Positions 54,210 through 62,796 of a stretch of DNA of 64,000 nucleotides are shown one piece after another. Below the pieces are notes generated by a model. It was not told where the DNA came from. It did not search any database and worked only from the letters and a program-made list of their open reading frames with translations. This stretch comes from Chitinophaga sp. (lineage in GTDB: Bacteria; Bacteroidota; Bacteroidia; Chitinophagales; Chitinophagaceae): positions 1,116,001-1,180,000 of the forward strand of contig NZ_JAGHZS010000001.1 in the NCBI RefSeq assembly GCF_017745275.1, read 5' to 3'. Position numbers and translations under genes: made by a program. Within the stretch, counting starts at the first letter, position 1, and every line of letters starts with the position of its first letter.

Positions 54210-57200
54210 ATGAAACGAATTCTATTCCTAACCGTTGTTGCCTTATTTGCAGTACTGTTACAATTGCATGCTCAAAGCGGGTTAACTGGTATCAACTACC
54301 AGGCTGTTGCCAGGAATGCCAATGGCACTACTTTATCGAACCAGGCATTGAAAATCAGATTTAGTATCCTGGGAGGATCAGCTGCCGGCAACGTACAATA
54401 CCAGGAAACACATGATGTAACCACTAATCAGCTCGGGCTTTTCACCGTGCAAATTGGTAAGGGAGATCCGGTATCTGGTACTTTCGCCAATGTTCCCTGG
54501 TCGCAGGCCAATCAATATCTGCGGGTAGAGATTTCTTCCGGAGGAAGCAATTTTGCAGAATTAGGTACTTCTCAACTTATGAGTGTGCCTTTTGCCATAT
54601 ATGCCGCTAATAGTCAGCCTGGGCCTGCAGGCCCACAGGGGGTAAAAGGTGACCCCGGACCACAGGGTGTTAAAGGTGATCCCGGTGCTACCGGACCTGT
54701 GGGTCCTGTAGGCCCGATTGGCCCCACAGGAGCTGTTGGACCGCAGGGTGCTAAAGGTGATCCTGGTGCAGTTGGGCCTATTGGGCCCATCGGACCTGTA
54801 GGTGCAACCGGAGCTGCAGGACCACAAGGCGCTAAAGGTGATCCCGGTGTTACCGGCGCAACAGGTGCTACCGGACCGGTTGGACCACAGGGTGCAAAAG
54901 GGGATCCCGGTGCAGCTGGCGCAACAGGTGCAATAGGGCCCATGGGTGCTACCGGACCGGCCGGACCACAGGGTGCAAAAGGGGACCCAGGAGCTACCGG
55001 CGCAACAGGTGCAATAGGACCCATCGGGCCTATGGGTGCTACCGGACCGGCTGGACCACAGGGTGCAAAAGGGGACCCAGGAGCTACCGGCGCAACAGGT
55101 GCAATAGGGCCTATTGGGCCAATAGGCGCCACCGGACCGGCCGGACCACAGGGACCAGTTGGTGCTACCGGACCACAAGGGCCAGTTGGACCTGTTGGAC
55201 CCATAGGACCACAAGGGCCACAAGGTATTCCAGGCACCATTAGTGGCGTTGCTGCTGGAGGAGATTTGAGTGGTACTTATCCCAATCCGTTAATAGGCAA
55301 TGGTAAAGTAACTGCGGCGAAAATTGCGGCCGGGGTAATACCCACCACACTTCCGCCCAATGGACCTGCTGGCGGGGATTTGCAGGGGACCTATCCCAAT
55401 CCGGGAGTAGCAAAATTGCAGGGCATTAGTGTAAATACAGTGGCGCCTGTAGCCGGACAAGTGCTGACATATGATGGTACCAAATGGTCGCCAGCAGCGG
55501 CTGCCGGTGGGCTGGTACTGCCTTATAGCAATACCGTGAATTTAGCAGGTAGCGTATTTGCTATCACCAACCAGGGTGATGGTACCGTATTGGATGGAAT
55601 TAGTAACAGTACTTCCGCCAGTATTTCCGCATTACGTGGAACTGTTTCTTCCGCCACTCCCGGAGGCTTTTCTACTGCAGTAAGGGGAATTAATAACGGC
55701 ACCGGAGGATTAGGTATAGGTGTATGGGGATCACAGAACGGAGCTGGTTGGGGAGTATACGGTGTAACCCCCAACGGACTTGGTGTATATGGTAACTCTT
55801 CCGGGACGGGTATGGGTGTATACGCCAACAGTAACAACGGAAATGGCTTATATGCCACCAGTACTAATGGAGGGGCCGCAGTAGTGTCTATCTCCAACAA
55901 TACTAATAATTCAATTGCCCTACAGGTAAACACTGCTGGTGGTGGTAATGTGATAGATGCCAGTACAGCGGGTAGCGGAGTAGCAGTAAAGGCTATAACC
56001 ACAGGAACAAATGAAGCTATTTCCGCCTCCAGTTCCAGCAACACAGCAGTACATGGTACCACGGCTGTTATAACGGGTGCTGGTGTGCTGGGAGATAATA
56101 CCGGTGGTGGCGAAGCTGTTACCGGACGTACCAAAAGCTCAGGAGCTGCAACTGGTGCGGTAGTTGGTCGAAATGACGGCGCCGGCTATGGTGTATACGG
56201 ATTTGTAAACACTGATGTCAGTGGCAATGGCATCGGTGTTTATGGCAGGATAGGTGGCGGTTCCAGCACTGGCAGGGCTGGGTTCTTTGAAAATATCAAC
56301 AACACCAATACTAATAATACGCTGGAAGCGGTAAGCAATGGACCAGGCGTGATTGCAGATCACAGCCAGGGAAATGTAGCTAATTTCTTCGCTAACAACA
56401 TAAATGGCGTGGGCGCTGGTGTACGTGGGGAAGTAAACAGTATTTTTGGGAATAGTGGTACAGCGGGCGTTTATGGTAGCGCTTCCGGCACCGGGGGATA
56501 TGGTGGTTATTTTGACCATACCAATACAAGCGGTTTTGGGCGTGCCTTATATGTTACCAGTGTAGGCCAGGGTACTGCCACAGAACTAACCCATGCTGGC
56601 CCGAGTGGTAATGCGGCATTCATTCATACAGATAATGCTTCTAATACTGACAATGTACTCCAGGTAAGGTCTACCGGAGCTGGCGTTATTGCAGATCATT
56701 CTCTTGGTAATGCCGGCAACTTTGTTGTGAACAATACAACCAGCGTAGGTGCGGGTGTACGGGGGGAAGTGAACAGTATTTTTGGGAATAGTGGTACAGC
56801 GGGTGTTTATGGAGTAGCTTCCGGCACAGGAGGTTATGGTGGATATTTTGAGCATAGCAGTACAACAGGTTTTGGACGGGCTTTATTTGTTACCTCTCAG
56901 GGCCAGGGTACCGCCACGGAATTGGACCACAATGGCCCCAGCGGCAATGCCGTATTGATTCAAAACCTTAATAATACCAATACAGATAATACTTTGCAGG
57001 TAACCACCGGAGGCCCAGGCGTAATTGCCGATCACTCCCTTGGTAATGCCGGCAACTTTTTCGTGAACAATACGACCAGCGTAGGTGCGGGTGTACGAGG
57101 CGAAGTGAATACTATTTTCGGAAATGGAGGAGCCGCAGGCATATATGGTGTTGCTTCCGGTACGGGGGGATATGCTGGTTACTTCGAACATAAAGAAACC

Positions 57201-57788
57201 ACTGGATTTGGCATTACGTTACAGGTAGTGACCAATGATCAGGGTAGTGCTTTTGTAGTGGATCATGAGGGTTCTTCCGGCGATTTGGCCCTATTTCAAA
57301 CCGGGGGTTTCAATAGGACCAGGATTGACAGAACAGGCAGGGGCTTTTTTGATGGTGGTACACAGAACTCCGGGGCTGACATGGCAGAATCGTTTGCGGT
57401 ATCAGGACAACGGAATGCGTATGAACCCGGGGATGTACTGGTAATAGCCACACATGCCGACAGGACCGTAGAAAAATCATCTGAACCTTATTCCTCATTA
57501 GTGGCGGGGGTATTTGCTACCAAACCAGGGGTATTGTTAACAGAACATAATATAGCAACAGATCTTGCGGACGAAGTACCAATGGGAGTAGTAGGGGTAA
57601 TTCCTACGAAGGTATGTAATGAGAATGGTGTTATTCACCGGGGAGATTTACTCGTTACTTCCAGCAAACCGGGATATGCCATGAAAGCAGATGTGGATAA
57701 AGTAAAGCCTGGACAGGTAATAGGAAAGGCGTTACAGGAGTTGACTGATAATACCGGGGTGATCAAGGTATTGGTGAATGTGAAGTAA
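54210..57788 (+). CDS. Collagen-like, tail-fibre-like surface protein, cassette B
   Basis: The 1192-residue paralogue of the 48037 gene has a signal peptide (1-21), the [14 protein letters not shown] domain and about 68 Gly-X-Y triplets (about 137-342, [20 protein letters not shown]). [10 protein letters not shown] and [10 protein letters not shown] follow, then beta-repeats and the same C-terminal domain ([20 protein letters not shown] ... [10 protein letters not shown]). The beta-repeat region holds about three units of roughly 111 residues, each with [14 protein letters not shown]. It probably forms a trimeric stalk with a globular tip, exported through the type IX or another outer membrane route. 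Confidence 0.85.
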   Translation: MKRILFLTVVALFAVLLQLHAQSGLTGINYQAVARNANGTTLSNQALKIRFSILGGSAAGNVQYQETHDVTTNQLGLFTVQIGKGDPVSGTFANVPWSQANQYLRVEISSGGSNFAELGTSQLMSVPFAIYAANSQPGPAGPQGVKGDPGPQGVKGDPGATGPVGPVGPIGPTGAVGPQGAKGDPGAVGPIGPIGPVGATGAAGPQGAKGDPGVTGATGATGPVGPQGAKGDPGAAGATGAIGPMGATGPAGPQGAKGDPGATGATGAIGPIGPMGATGPAGPQGAKGDPGATGATGAIGPIGPIGATGPAGPQGPVGATGPQGPVGPVGPIGPQGPQGIPGTISGVAAGGDLSGTYPNPLIGNGKVTAAKIAAGVIPTTLPPNGPAGGDLQGTYPNPGVAKLQGISVNTVAPVAGQVLTYDGTKWSPAAAAGGLVLPYSNTVNLAGSVFAITNQGDGTVLDGISNSTSASISALRGTVSSATPGGFSTAVRGINNGTGGLGIGVWGSQNGAGWGVYGVTPNGLGVYGNSSGTGMGVYANSNNGNGLYATSTNGGAAVVSISNNTNNSIALQVNTAGGGNVIDASTAGSGVAVKAITTGTNEAISASSSSNTAVHGTTAVITGAGVLGDNTGGGEAVTGRTKSSGAATGAVVGRNDGAGYGVYGFVNTDVSGNGIGVYGRIGGGSSTGRAGFFENINNTNTNNTLEAVSNGPGVIADHSQGNVANFFANNINGVGAGVRGEVNSIFGNSGTAGVYGSASGTGGYGGYFDHTNTSGFGRALYVTSVGQGTATELTHAGPSGNAAFIHTDNASNTDNVLQVRSTGAGVIADHSLGNAGNFVVNNTTSVGAGVRGEVNSIFGNSGTAGVYGVASGTGGYGGYFEHSSTTGFGRALFVTSQGQGTATELDHNGPSGNAVLIQNLNNTNTDNTLQVTTGGPGVIADHSLGNAGNFFVNNTTSVGAGVRGEVNTIFGNGGAAGIYGVASGTGGYAGYFEHKETTGFGITLQVVTNDQGSAFVVDHEGSSGDLALFQTGGFNRTRIDRTGRGFFDGGTQNSGADMAESFAVSGQRNAYEPGDVLVIATHADRTVEKSSEPYSSLVAGVFATKPGVLLTEHNIATDLADEVPMGVVGVIPTKVCNENGVIHRGDLLVTSSKPGYAMKADVDKVKPGQVIGKALQELTDNTGVIKVLVNVK
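54615..55240 (+). repeat. Gly-X-Y coding tandem repeats, cassette B
   Basis: Units encoding [16 protein letters not shown] plus GPIGPMGA triplets repeat several times. Two units of 87 bases (around 54960 and 55047) are almost identical. Confidence 0.8.
56412..57150 (+). repeat. Three ~333-base internal repeats in the cassette B surface gene
   Basis: GTGGGCGCTGGTGTACG at 56412, GTAGGTGCGGGTGTACG at 56743 and again at 57079 start units spaced 331 and 336 bases apart. AACAGTATTTTTGGGAATAG is identical in the first two. The third is more diverged. Confidence 0.8.
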
Positions 57789-57821
57789 GTTGTCAGGTTA
57801 AAATAGTTGATGAGCTTTCTG

Positions 57822-57851
57822 AGCAGGTATCTTCGGATACCTGCTTTTTTT
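57822..57851 (+). terminator. Terminator of cassette B
   Basis: AGCAGGTATC-ttcg-GATACCTGCT followed by T residues, 33 bases after the stop. The tetraloop UUCG is very stable. Confidence 0.9.
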
Positions 57852-57927
57852 ATGTTATCGGTGAAATGAGATATCAACAGTTCGTTCCAAGGGGATTAAG
57901 CGTTCAATGGCAGCAGGATGCAGGCAC

Positions 57928-57963
57928 ACAAAAAGGCAAACAGCTCCAAAGGAACTGTTTGCC
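57928..57963 (-). terminator. Terminator of rpsL-rpsG
   Basis: GGCAAACAG (57935-57943) and CTGTTTGCC (57955-57963) form a perfect 9-bp stem followed on the minus strand by TTTTTGTG. It ends the unit before reaching fusA. Confidence 0.8.
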
Positions 57964-57994
57964 AAATATATTGAGTTGCCTGTAAGGGCTATAA

Positions 57995-58462
57995 CTAGAT
58001 TCTGAAGTGAGAGAAAGCTTTGTTCGCTTCTGCCATACGGTGCGTATCTTCTTTCTTCTTGAACGCTGCGCCTTCACCTTTACTTGCTGCTACGATTTCA
58101 TTCGCCAGCTTATCAGCCATGCTCTTACCGTTTCTTTCACCAGCAAAACGTACTAACCATTTGATGCTCAGAGAGATCTTTCTATCAGGACGTACTTCCG
58201 CAGGGATCTGGAAGGTAGCACCACCAATACGGCGGCTTCTAACTTCTACACCAGGTGTAACATTAGCCAATGCTTTTCTCCAAACCTCGTAACCGTTTTC
58301 ACCGGTCATTTGGCTTACTTTATCCACAGCATCGTAGAAAATTTTATAGGCAATGCTCTTTTTTCCTTGTTCCATAACGTTATTAACGAAGCGGGTTACC
58401 AGCTTGTCATTAAACCTAGGATCTGGAGCCAGAGGCAATTTCTTTGCAGCTTGCTTTCTCAT
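57995..58462 (-). CDS. rpsG: Ribosomal protein S7
   Basis: The 155-residue protein starts MRKQAAKKLPLAPDPRFNDKLVTRFVNNVMEQGKKSIA and ends AEANKAFSHFRI. It nucleates 30S head assembly. The rpsL stop precedes its start by 29 bases. Normally fusA follows it, but here a terminator and the secretion cassettes do. Confidence 0.98.
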   Translation of the reverse strand: MRKQAAKKLPLAPDPRFNDKLVTRFVNNVMEQGKKSIAYKIFYDAVDKVSQMTGENGYEVWRKALANVTPGVEVRSRRIGGATFQIPAEVRPDRKISLSIKWLVRFAGERNGKSMADKLANEIVAASKGEGAAFKKKEDTHRMAEANKAFSHFRI

Positions 58463-58491
58463 TTATTGAAAATTACGACTATTTATAATTA

Positions 58492-58872
58492 TTATTTTTT
58501 AGCCTTTTCCTTCTTAGTACCATATTTGGAACGGCTCTGCTTTCTGTCTTTCACACCTGCAGTATCCAGGGAACCGCGAACGATGTGGTAACGAACACCT
58601 GGTAAATCTTTTACCCTTCCACCACGGATCAGTACGATAGAGTGCTCCTGCAAGTTGTGACCTTCACCAGGGATATAGGCAATCACCTCAACTTTGTTGG
58701 TTAAACGCACTTTCGCTACTTTACGCAGAGCGGAGTTCGGTTTCTTAGGCGTGGTAGTGTATACACGAGTACAAACGCCACGACGCTGAGGGCAGCTATC
58801 TAATGCCCTGGACTTAGACTTAGCCCGGATAATTTCTCTTCCTTTTCTTACTAATTGTTGTATAGTAGGCAT
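58492..58872 (-). CDS. rpsL: Ribosomal protein S12
   Basis: The 126-residue protein starts [55 protein letters not shown] and has the decoding loop [33 protein letters not shown]. The streptomycin-site lysines are present (TTPKKPNS). It is first in its two-gene unit. Confidence 0.99.
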   Translation of the reverse strand: MPTIQQLVRKGREIIRAKSKSRALDSCPQRRGVCTRVYTTTPKKPNSALRKVAKVRLTNKVEVIAYIPGEGHNLQEHSIVLIRGGRVKDLPGVRYHIVRGSLDTAGVKDRKQSRSKYGTKKEKAKK

Positions 58873-58940
58873 TCTTTACCTAGTTTTTTATGTCGGTTTA
58901 CAATGACATCCAAATTCCCCATATAGGGATTTTGGGACGG

Positions 58941-58971
58941 CAAAGGTAAAACTATATGTGTGAATAACAAA
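58941..58971 (-). promoter_or_regulatory. Promoter of rpsL-rpsG
   Basis: On the minus strand TTTG (58971-58968) is followed after exactly 19 bases by TACCTTTG (58948-58941), the same layout as the rpsJ promoter. It lies 69 bases before the rpsL ATG. Confidence 0.85.
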
Positions 58972-59130
58972 ATTGTTTCGAAAATATTTTTGCCCGGATG
59001 ATCTTCTGTTTAAACAGGGAAAGGTCTTAATTATTCTGGTAGCAGCTCAGGATTACCAAAAACCGGAGTGCAAATGTATGCTTTCCCTGAGAAACAACCA
59101 TAAAAAATATTGGATGGCTTTGAGACAAAG
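58972..59130. other. Spacer upstream of rpsL, no gene seen
   Basis: It lies between rpsL and the ilvE palindrome. An open frame on the plus strand from 58973 runs into the palindrome and has no coding character. Confidence 0.35.
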
Positions 59131-59276
59131 AGGCATAAAGCATAAAGCTGAAAGCAAAAAGCTATTGAAGCGGATGATTATCTGGGATAATATATTGATA
59201 TTCAAAAGAAAAGCTATTGAAGGGCATATGATCCGCTTCAATAGCTTTTTGCTTTCAGCTTTATGCTTTCGGCTTA
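59131..59276 (-). repeat. Large palindrome ending at the ilvE stop codon (family copy 2)
   Basis: The left arm (from about 59135, GCATAAAGCATAAAGCTGAA) and right arm (59230-59276) share AAAGCAAAAAGCTATTGAAG then CGGAT. The loop holds a second AAAAGCTATTGAAG copy that can pair alternatively with the right arm. The right edge is the TTA stop of ilvE (59274-59276). Confidence 0.75.
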
Positions 59277-60368
59277 CTTAATAATATAGTTCCAACCGCG
59301 GGTATCTGCAGCCCGTCCGGTGCGGATAGCATCCAGGCGTTGGATCACTTCAGCGCCAATAGTATATTTAGTTGTATCCAGTTTGATATGGGTGTCGAGA
59401 TAATCGAGCTCTTCCACGTAGGCCACGCTGGAAGCGGTACCAGTTCCAAATACTTCGCGGAGGGTGCCTGCTTTATAGGCAGCTACTACTTCGTCGATAG
59501 AAATAGGTCTTTCTTCCACCTGGAGGCCCATATCTGTCAGGATGTCCATGACACTGGCCCTGGTCACCCCTTCCAGGATAGTTCCCTGTGTGAGGTCCGG
59601 GGTGATGGCGGTATTGCCTATGATGGCAAAAACGTTCATGGTACCGCATTCCTGGAGGTATTTATGCTCGTATCCATCTACCCATAAAATCTGGTCATAC
59701 CCCTGTTTCCTGGCCTGCATGGTAGGATACATGGTACCACCATAGTTTCCGGCAGCTTTGGCATAACCTACGCCTCCCGGGAAGGCACGTACATATTTGT
59801 CCTGTACCAGTAATTTAATCGGTTTATTAAAATATGCTCCTGAAGGGGAATTGATGATAGCGAATTTATATGTATCAGAAGGACGAACGCCAATAAACTC
59901 ATCTGCGGCAATCATAAAAGGACGCAGGTACAGGGAGCAGCCTGCCCCGGTAGGTACCCAGTTACGGTCCATATCTATTAATATATCCATACCGCCGATA
60001 AACAACCATTCAGGTACCTGCGGCATTCCCATTCTCTCTGCAGAGGTATTAAAGCGTTTGTAGTTATCATATGGCCGGAAGATCATCGGGTTACCCTGTG
60101 GATCTTTATAGGCTTTGATACCTTCAAAGATGGCCTGTCCATAGTGCCAGGCAGCATTTGAAGGGCTTACAGACAGATTTTGAAAAGGCAGGATTTCAGC
60201 ATTTACCCACTCTTTACCATTAAAATCGGCTACCAGCATATGGTCGGCATACATTTTACCAAATGCCAGGTTATTGAAATCCACTTCACTCAGCCTGCTA
60301 TGCGTAGTTCCGGTGACTTTGATCTTCTTTAGCGCCTCTTCCTTAACTGTTGATTTTTCTACCATCAT
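59274..60368 (-). CDS. ilvE: Branched-chain amino acid aminotransferase
   Basis: The 364-residue fold-type IV PLP enzyme has FEGIKAYKDPQGNPMIFRPYDNYKRFN, the lysine in GYAKAAGNYGG, QILWVDGYEHKYLQECGTMNVF and TQGTILEGVTRASVM for phosphate binding. It makes and degrades leucine, isoleucine and valine. It is the longer (type II, BCAT-like) form. Two adjacent ATGs give an uncertain start by one residue. Confidence 0.95.
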   Translation of the reverse strand: MMVEKSTVKEEALKKIKVTGTTHSRLSEVDFNNLAFGKMYADHMLVADFNGKEWVNAEILPFQNLSVSPSNAAWHYGQAIFEGIKAYKDPQGNPMIFRPYDNYKRFNTSAERMGMPQVPEWLFIGGMDILIDMDRNWVPTGAGCSLYLRPFMIAADEFIGVRPSDTYKFAIINSPSGAYFNKPIKLLVQDKYVRAFPGGVGYAKAAGNYGGTMYPTMQARKQGYDQILWVDGYEHKYLQECGTMNVFAIIGNTAITPDLTQGTILEGVTRASVMDILTDMGLQVEERPISIDEVVAAYKAGTLREVFGTGTASSVAYVEELDYLDTHIKLDTTKYTIGAEVIQRLDAIRTGRAADTRGWNYIIK

Positions 60369-60499
60369 GGTTAATCGATTTTATCTCAATATTTTTACAT
60401 TTCAATCGTTGTGCCGCCGAAGCCTTGCCGCTCCGGCAGTGCAAATAAACAGATTTTTCCCCAGCCGGGGTTTTCATATTAAATTAAATAATAATAAAC

Positions 60500-60997
60500 A
60501 TGTCGCTTGATCAATTCCAACTGGATCCTTATTTTCTGGCTAAAATCTTTACCCAGCCAATCATTCCGGGGAAAAGCGCGCCGGCTGTGGCTGCAGAAAA
60601 AGTGGTACCTAAAGTCAAATATTTAGGAGAAAATCAAAAAAACATCGCGCTCTTCATAGAAAACGAAAAGGAAGCGTACTTAAACGACGAATTATTCAAC
60701 CTCCTCACCAATATATTAAATGCCTGTAAACTAGGCATGCAGGATGTATCGCTTGTAAATGTATCGCACTACCGTTCCCTGGCATTTCCTGACTGGCAGG
60801 CAGCCGTGAAGATAGAGAGAAGCGTTGTATTTGGCATTGCACCGGAACAACTTGGACTCAGTGATATTCCTTTATACCAGTTGGTCACCGTAAATGGCAC
60901 TACCCTGCTTTTCTCTGACGAGTTATCACTCATAGGCAGCGATAAAGTGCTGAAAGCGCGCCTTTGGGCAGGATTAAAACAATTATTAGGTATTTAA
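60500..60997 (+). CDS. Protein of unknown function (165 aa), first gene of an operon
   Basis: I cannot assign a family. The protein is soluble, with no signal peptide: MSLDQFQLDPYFLAKIFTQPIIP, an alpha/beta body (LLTNILNACKLGMQDVSLVNVSHY, VVFGIAPEQLGLSDIP) and a helical end KARLWAGLKQLLGI. The pattern of nucleoside-glycosylase-like strands and final LW..L helix faintly recalls the DNA polymerase III psi (HolD) fold, which is offered only as a lead. It is co-directional with rdgB, 29 bases downstream. Confidence 0.7.
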   Translation: MSLDQFQLDPYFLAKIFTQPIIPGKSAPAVAAEKVVPKVKYLGENQKNIALFIENEKEAYLNDELFNLLTNILNACKLGMQDVSLVNVSHYRSLAFPDWQAAVKIERSVVFGIAPEQLGLSDIPLYQLVTVNGTTLLFSDELSLIGSDKVLKARLWAGLKQLLGI

Positions 60998-61026
60998 TAC
61001 AATAAAACGCTTTTTCATCCGACTAT

Positions 61027-61611
61027 ATGAAATTGATATTTGCTACCAACAATCAAAACAAAGTAAAAGAGTTCCGTTCCCTGCTGGGCGACCAGTTTGA
61101 GATCATCACCCTGCTGGAAGCCGGAATAGACATCGATATCCCGGAACCACACGATACGCTGGAAGCCAATGCCACAGAGAAATCTGCTACCATTCACCGG
61201 ATGACCGGAGAAAACTGTTTTGCAGAAGATACCGGCCTGGAAATTAATGCCCTCAATGGTGCACCAGGTGTGTTATCTGCCCGTTATGCCGGGGAACAGA
61301 AGGAAGCGGCCGATAATATTGTGAAGGTATTGCATGAAATGGAAGGTCAAACTGACCGCAGCGCCCAGTTCCGTACGGTGATTTCCCTGATCCTGGATGG
61401 CAAAGAATACCAGTTTGAAGGTGTGAGTAAAGGACATATCACCACAGCACCACAAGGGGGCCAGGGATTTGGCTATGATCCTATTTTTGTACCGGAAGGT
61501 GAAACCAGGGCTTTTGCAGAAATGAACCTGGCAGAAAAAAATCAGTATAGCCACCGCGCCAGGGCCTTCGCGAAATTTGTGGCTTTCCTGAAACAAACAA
61601 CAAATGTTTAG
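61027..61611 (+). CDS. rdgB: Non-canonical purine NTP pyrophosphatase, RdgB/HAM1 family
   Basis: The 194-residue enzyme has FATNNQNKVKEFRSLLG, FAEDTGLEINALNGAPGVLSARYAGE and GQGFGYDPIFVPEG, the three family motifs. It hydrolyses dITP, XTP and ITP to monophosphates and so keeps hypoxanthine and xanthine out of nucleic acids. It lies in a four-gene operon. Confidence 0.96.
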   Translation: MKLIFATNNQNKVKEFRSLLGDQFEIITLLEAGIDIDIPEPHDTLEANATEKSATIHRMTGENCFAEDTGLEINALNGAPGVLSARYAGEQKEAADNIVKVLHEMEGQTDRSAQFRTVISLILDGKEYQFEGVSKGHITTAPQGGQGFGYDPIFVPEGETRAFAEMNLAEKNQYSHRARAFAKFVAFLKQTTNV

Positions 61612-61631
61612 CATCTTCCTAAAAAATAATA

Positions 61632-62084
61632 ATGGCAAGGATTAAGATAGATTTACCGGAAACATTCCCTTTTAGTATACAAATTCCTGTACGCATCCAG
61701 GATGTTAATTATGGCAACCATGTAGGCAATGATGCTATTCTGTCGATTATGCATGAAGCCAGGATACAATTCCTGAGCAGCATTGGCTATAAAGAGCTGG
61801 ATCATGAAGCCGGCAGTGGTTTTATCATGGCAGACGTAGCTGTAGCCTACAAAGGAGAAGGATTTCATGGAGATATTTTTGAAGTAGCCATTGCAGCGGG
61901 AGAATTCAATGCCTTTGGCTTTGAATTATTTTATCGCATCACTACTAACAGGAATGCACAAACGATCACCATTGCCGAAGCAAAAACCGGCATGATCTGC
62001 TTTGATTACAAACTTCGCAAAATAGCGAAATTACCGGCCCACCTGAAGGCCAGCCTGGAAACAGGAAAACAAATACCGTTATAA
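61632..62084 (+). CDS. Acyl-CoA thioesterase, 4HBT hotdog family
   Basis: The 150-residue protein has the motif RIQDVNYGNHVGNDAILSIMHEARIQFL, a variant of the 4HBT DxNxHVNN...E.AR active-site helix, and a hotdog beta-sheet. It would hydrolyse an acyl-CoA thioester; chain length and substrate are unknown. The stop is 2 bases from the start of the next gene. Confidence 0.85.
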   Translation: MARIKIDLPETFPFSIQIPVRIQDVNYGNHVGNDAILSIMHEARIQFLSSIGYKELDHEAGSGFIMADVAVAYKGEGFHGDIFEVAIAAGEFNAFGFELFYRITTNRNAQTITIAEAKTGMICFDYKLRKIAKLPAHLKASLETGKQIPL

Positions 62085-62086
62085 TT

Positions 62087-62680
62087 ATGATAGATACCAA
62101 CACATTAGCCTCCGCCGTAGAGCAGGTGATCACTGCCCGTCGCACGGTGAAACCCACCAGTATGAATGGCCGGAAAATACCCGACGAAACGGTACAACAA
62201 TTATTACAACTGGCCGACTGGGCGCCCACCCATGGCCATACAGAGCCCTGGTACTTTATGGTATACAGCGGTGATAAAGTGTCCCGGTTTTGTTTGGATC
62301 ATGCGAACCTCTACAAGCAATTTACTCCCACAGATAAATACATTGCCGGCAATTACGAAAAGCTGAAGAACCAGGGCAACCTGGCCTCACATGTGCTGGC
62401 GATTTGTATGAAAAGAGGTAATAATCCTAAGATTCCGGCCATAGAAGAAATTGCCGCCGTATCCTGTGCAGTGGAAAATATCTGGCTTGGTGCTGCTGCC
62501 CTTAATCTCGCTGCCTACTGGGGTTCCGGCGGGATGACCTACCACCCTGCCATGCAGGATTACCTGGGTTTGGGAGATGAAGACCAGGTACTGGGTTTCT
62601 TTTACCTCGGTTATACCGATGAGCCTGCGCAACCTGGCAGAAGGCTGAAGCCTTTTGATCAAAAGTTTGTTTGGATGTAG
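62087..62680 (+). CDS. Nitroreductase family protein
   Basis: The 197-residue FMN oxidoreductase has ITARRTVKPTSMNGRKIP, LLQLADWAPTHGHTEPWYFMVY and the C-terminal GFFYLGYTDEPAQPGRR. It belongs to the YdjA-like small nitroreductases and would reduce nitro compounds or quinones with NAD(P)H. Its TAG stop is the left edge of a perfect palindrome. Confidence 0.88.
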   Translation: MIDTNTLASAVEQVITARRTVKPTSMNGRKIPDETVQQLLQLADWAPTHGHTEPWYFMVYSGDKVSRFCLDHANLYKQFTPTDKYIAGNYEKLKNQGNLASHVLAICMKRGNNPKIPAIEEIAAVSCAVENIWLGAAALNLAAYWGSGGMTYHPAMQDYLGLGDEDQVLGFFYLGYTDEPAQPGRRLKPFDQKFVWM

Positions 62681-62796
62681 CAGAAAGCAGAAGGCATAAA
62701 GCAAAAAGCTATTGAAGCGTATGATCATTACGGATTTTATCCGCTTAGGTCATACGCTTCAATAGCTTTTTGCTTTATGCCTTCTGCTTTCTGCTA
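62678..62796. repeat. Perfect 47-bp inverted repeat spanning both stop codons (family copy 3)
   Basis: The left arm (62678-62724) begins with the TAG of the nitroreductase, TAGCAGAAAGCAGAAGGCAT; the right arm (62750-62796) is its exact complement and ends with the CTA that is the TAG of glpD. The 25-base centre holds CGGAT/ATCCG. It can act as a terminator for both convergent genes. Confidence 0.9.

Noticed and set aside
58973..59281. 102-residue plus-strand frame next to rpsL
   Set aside because: It starts in the rpsL promoter and ends inside the ilvE palindrome.
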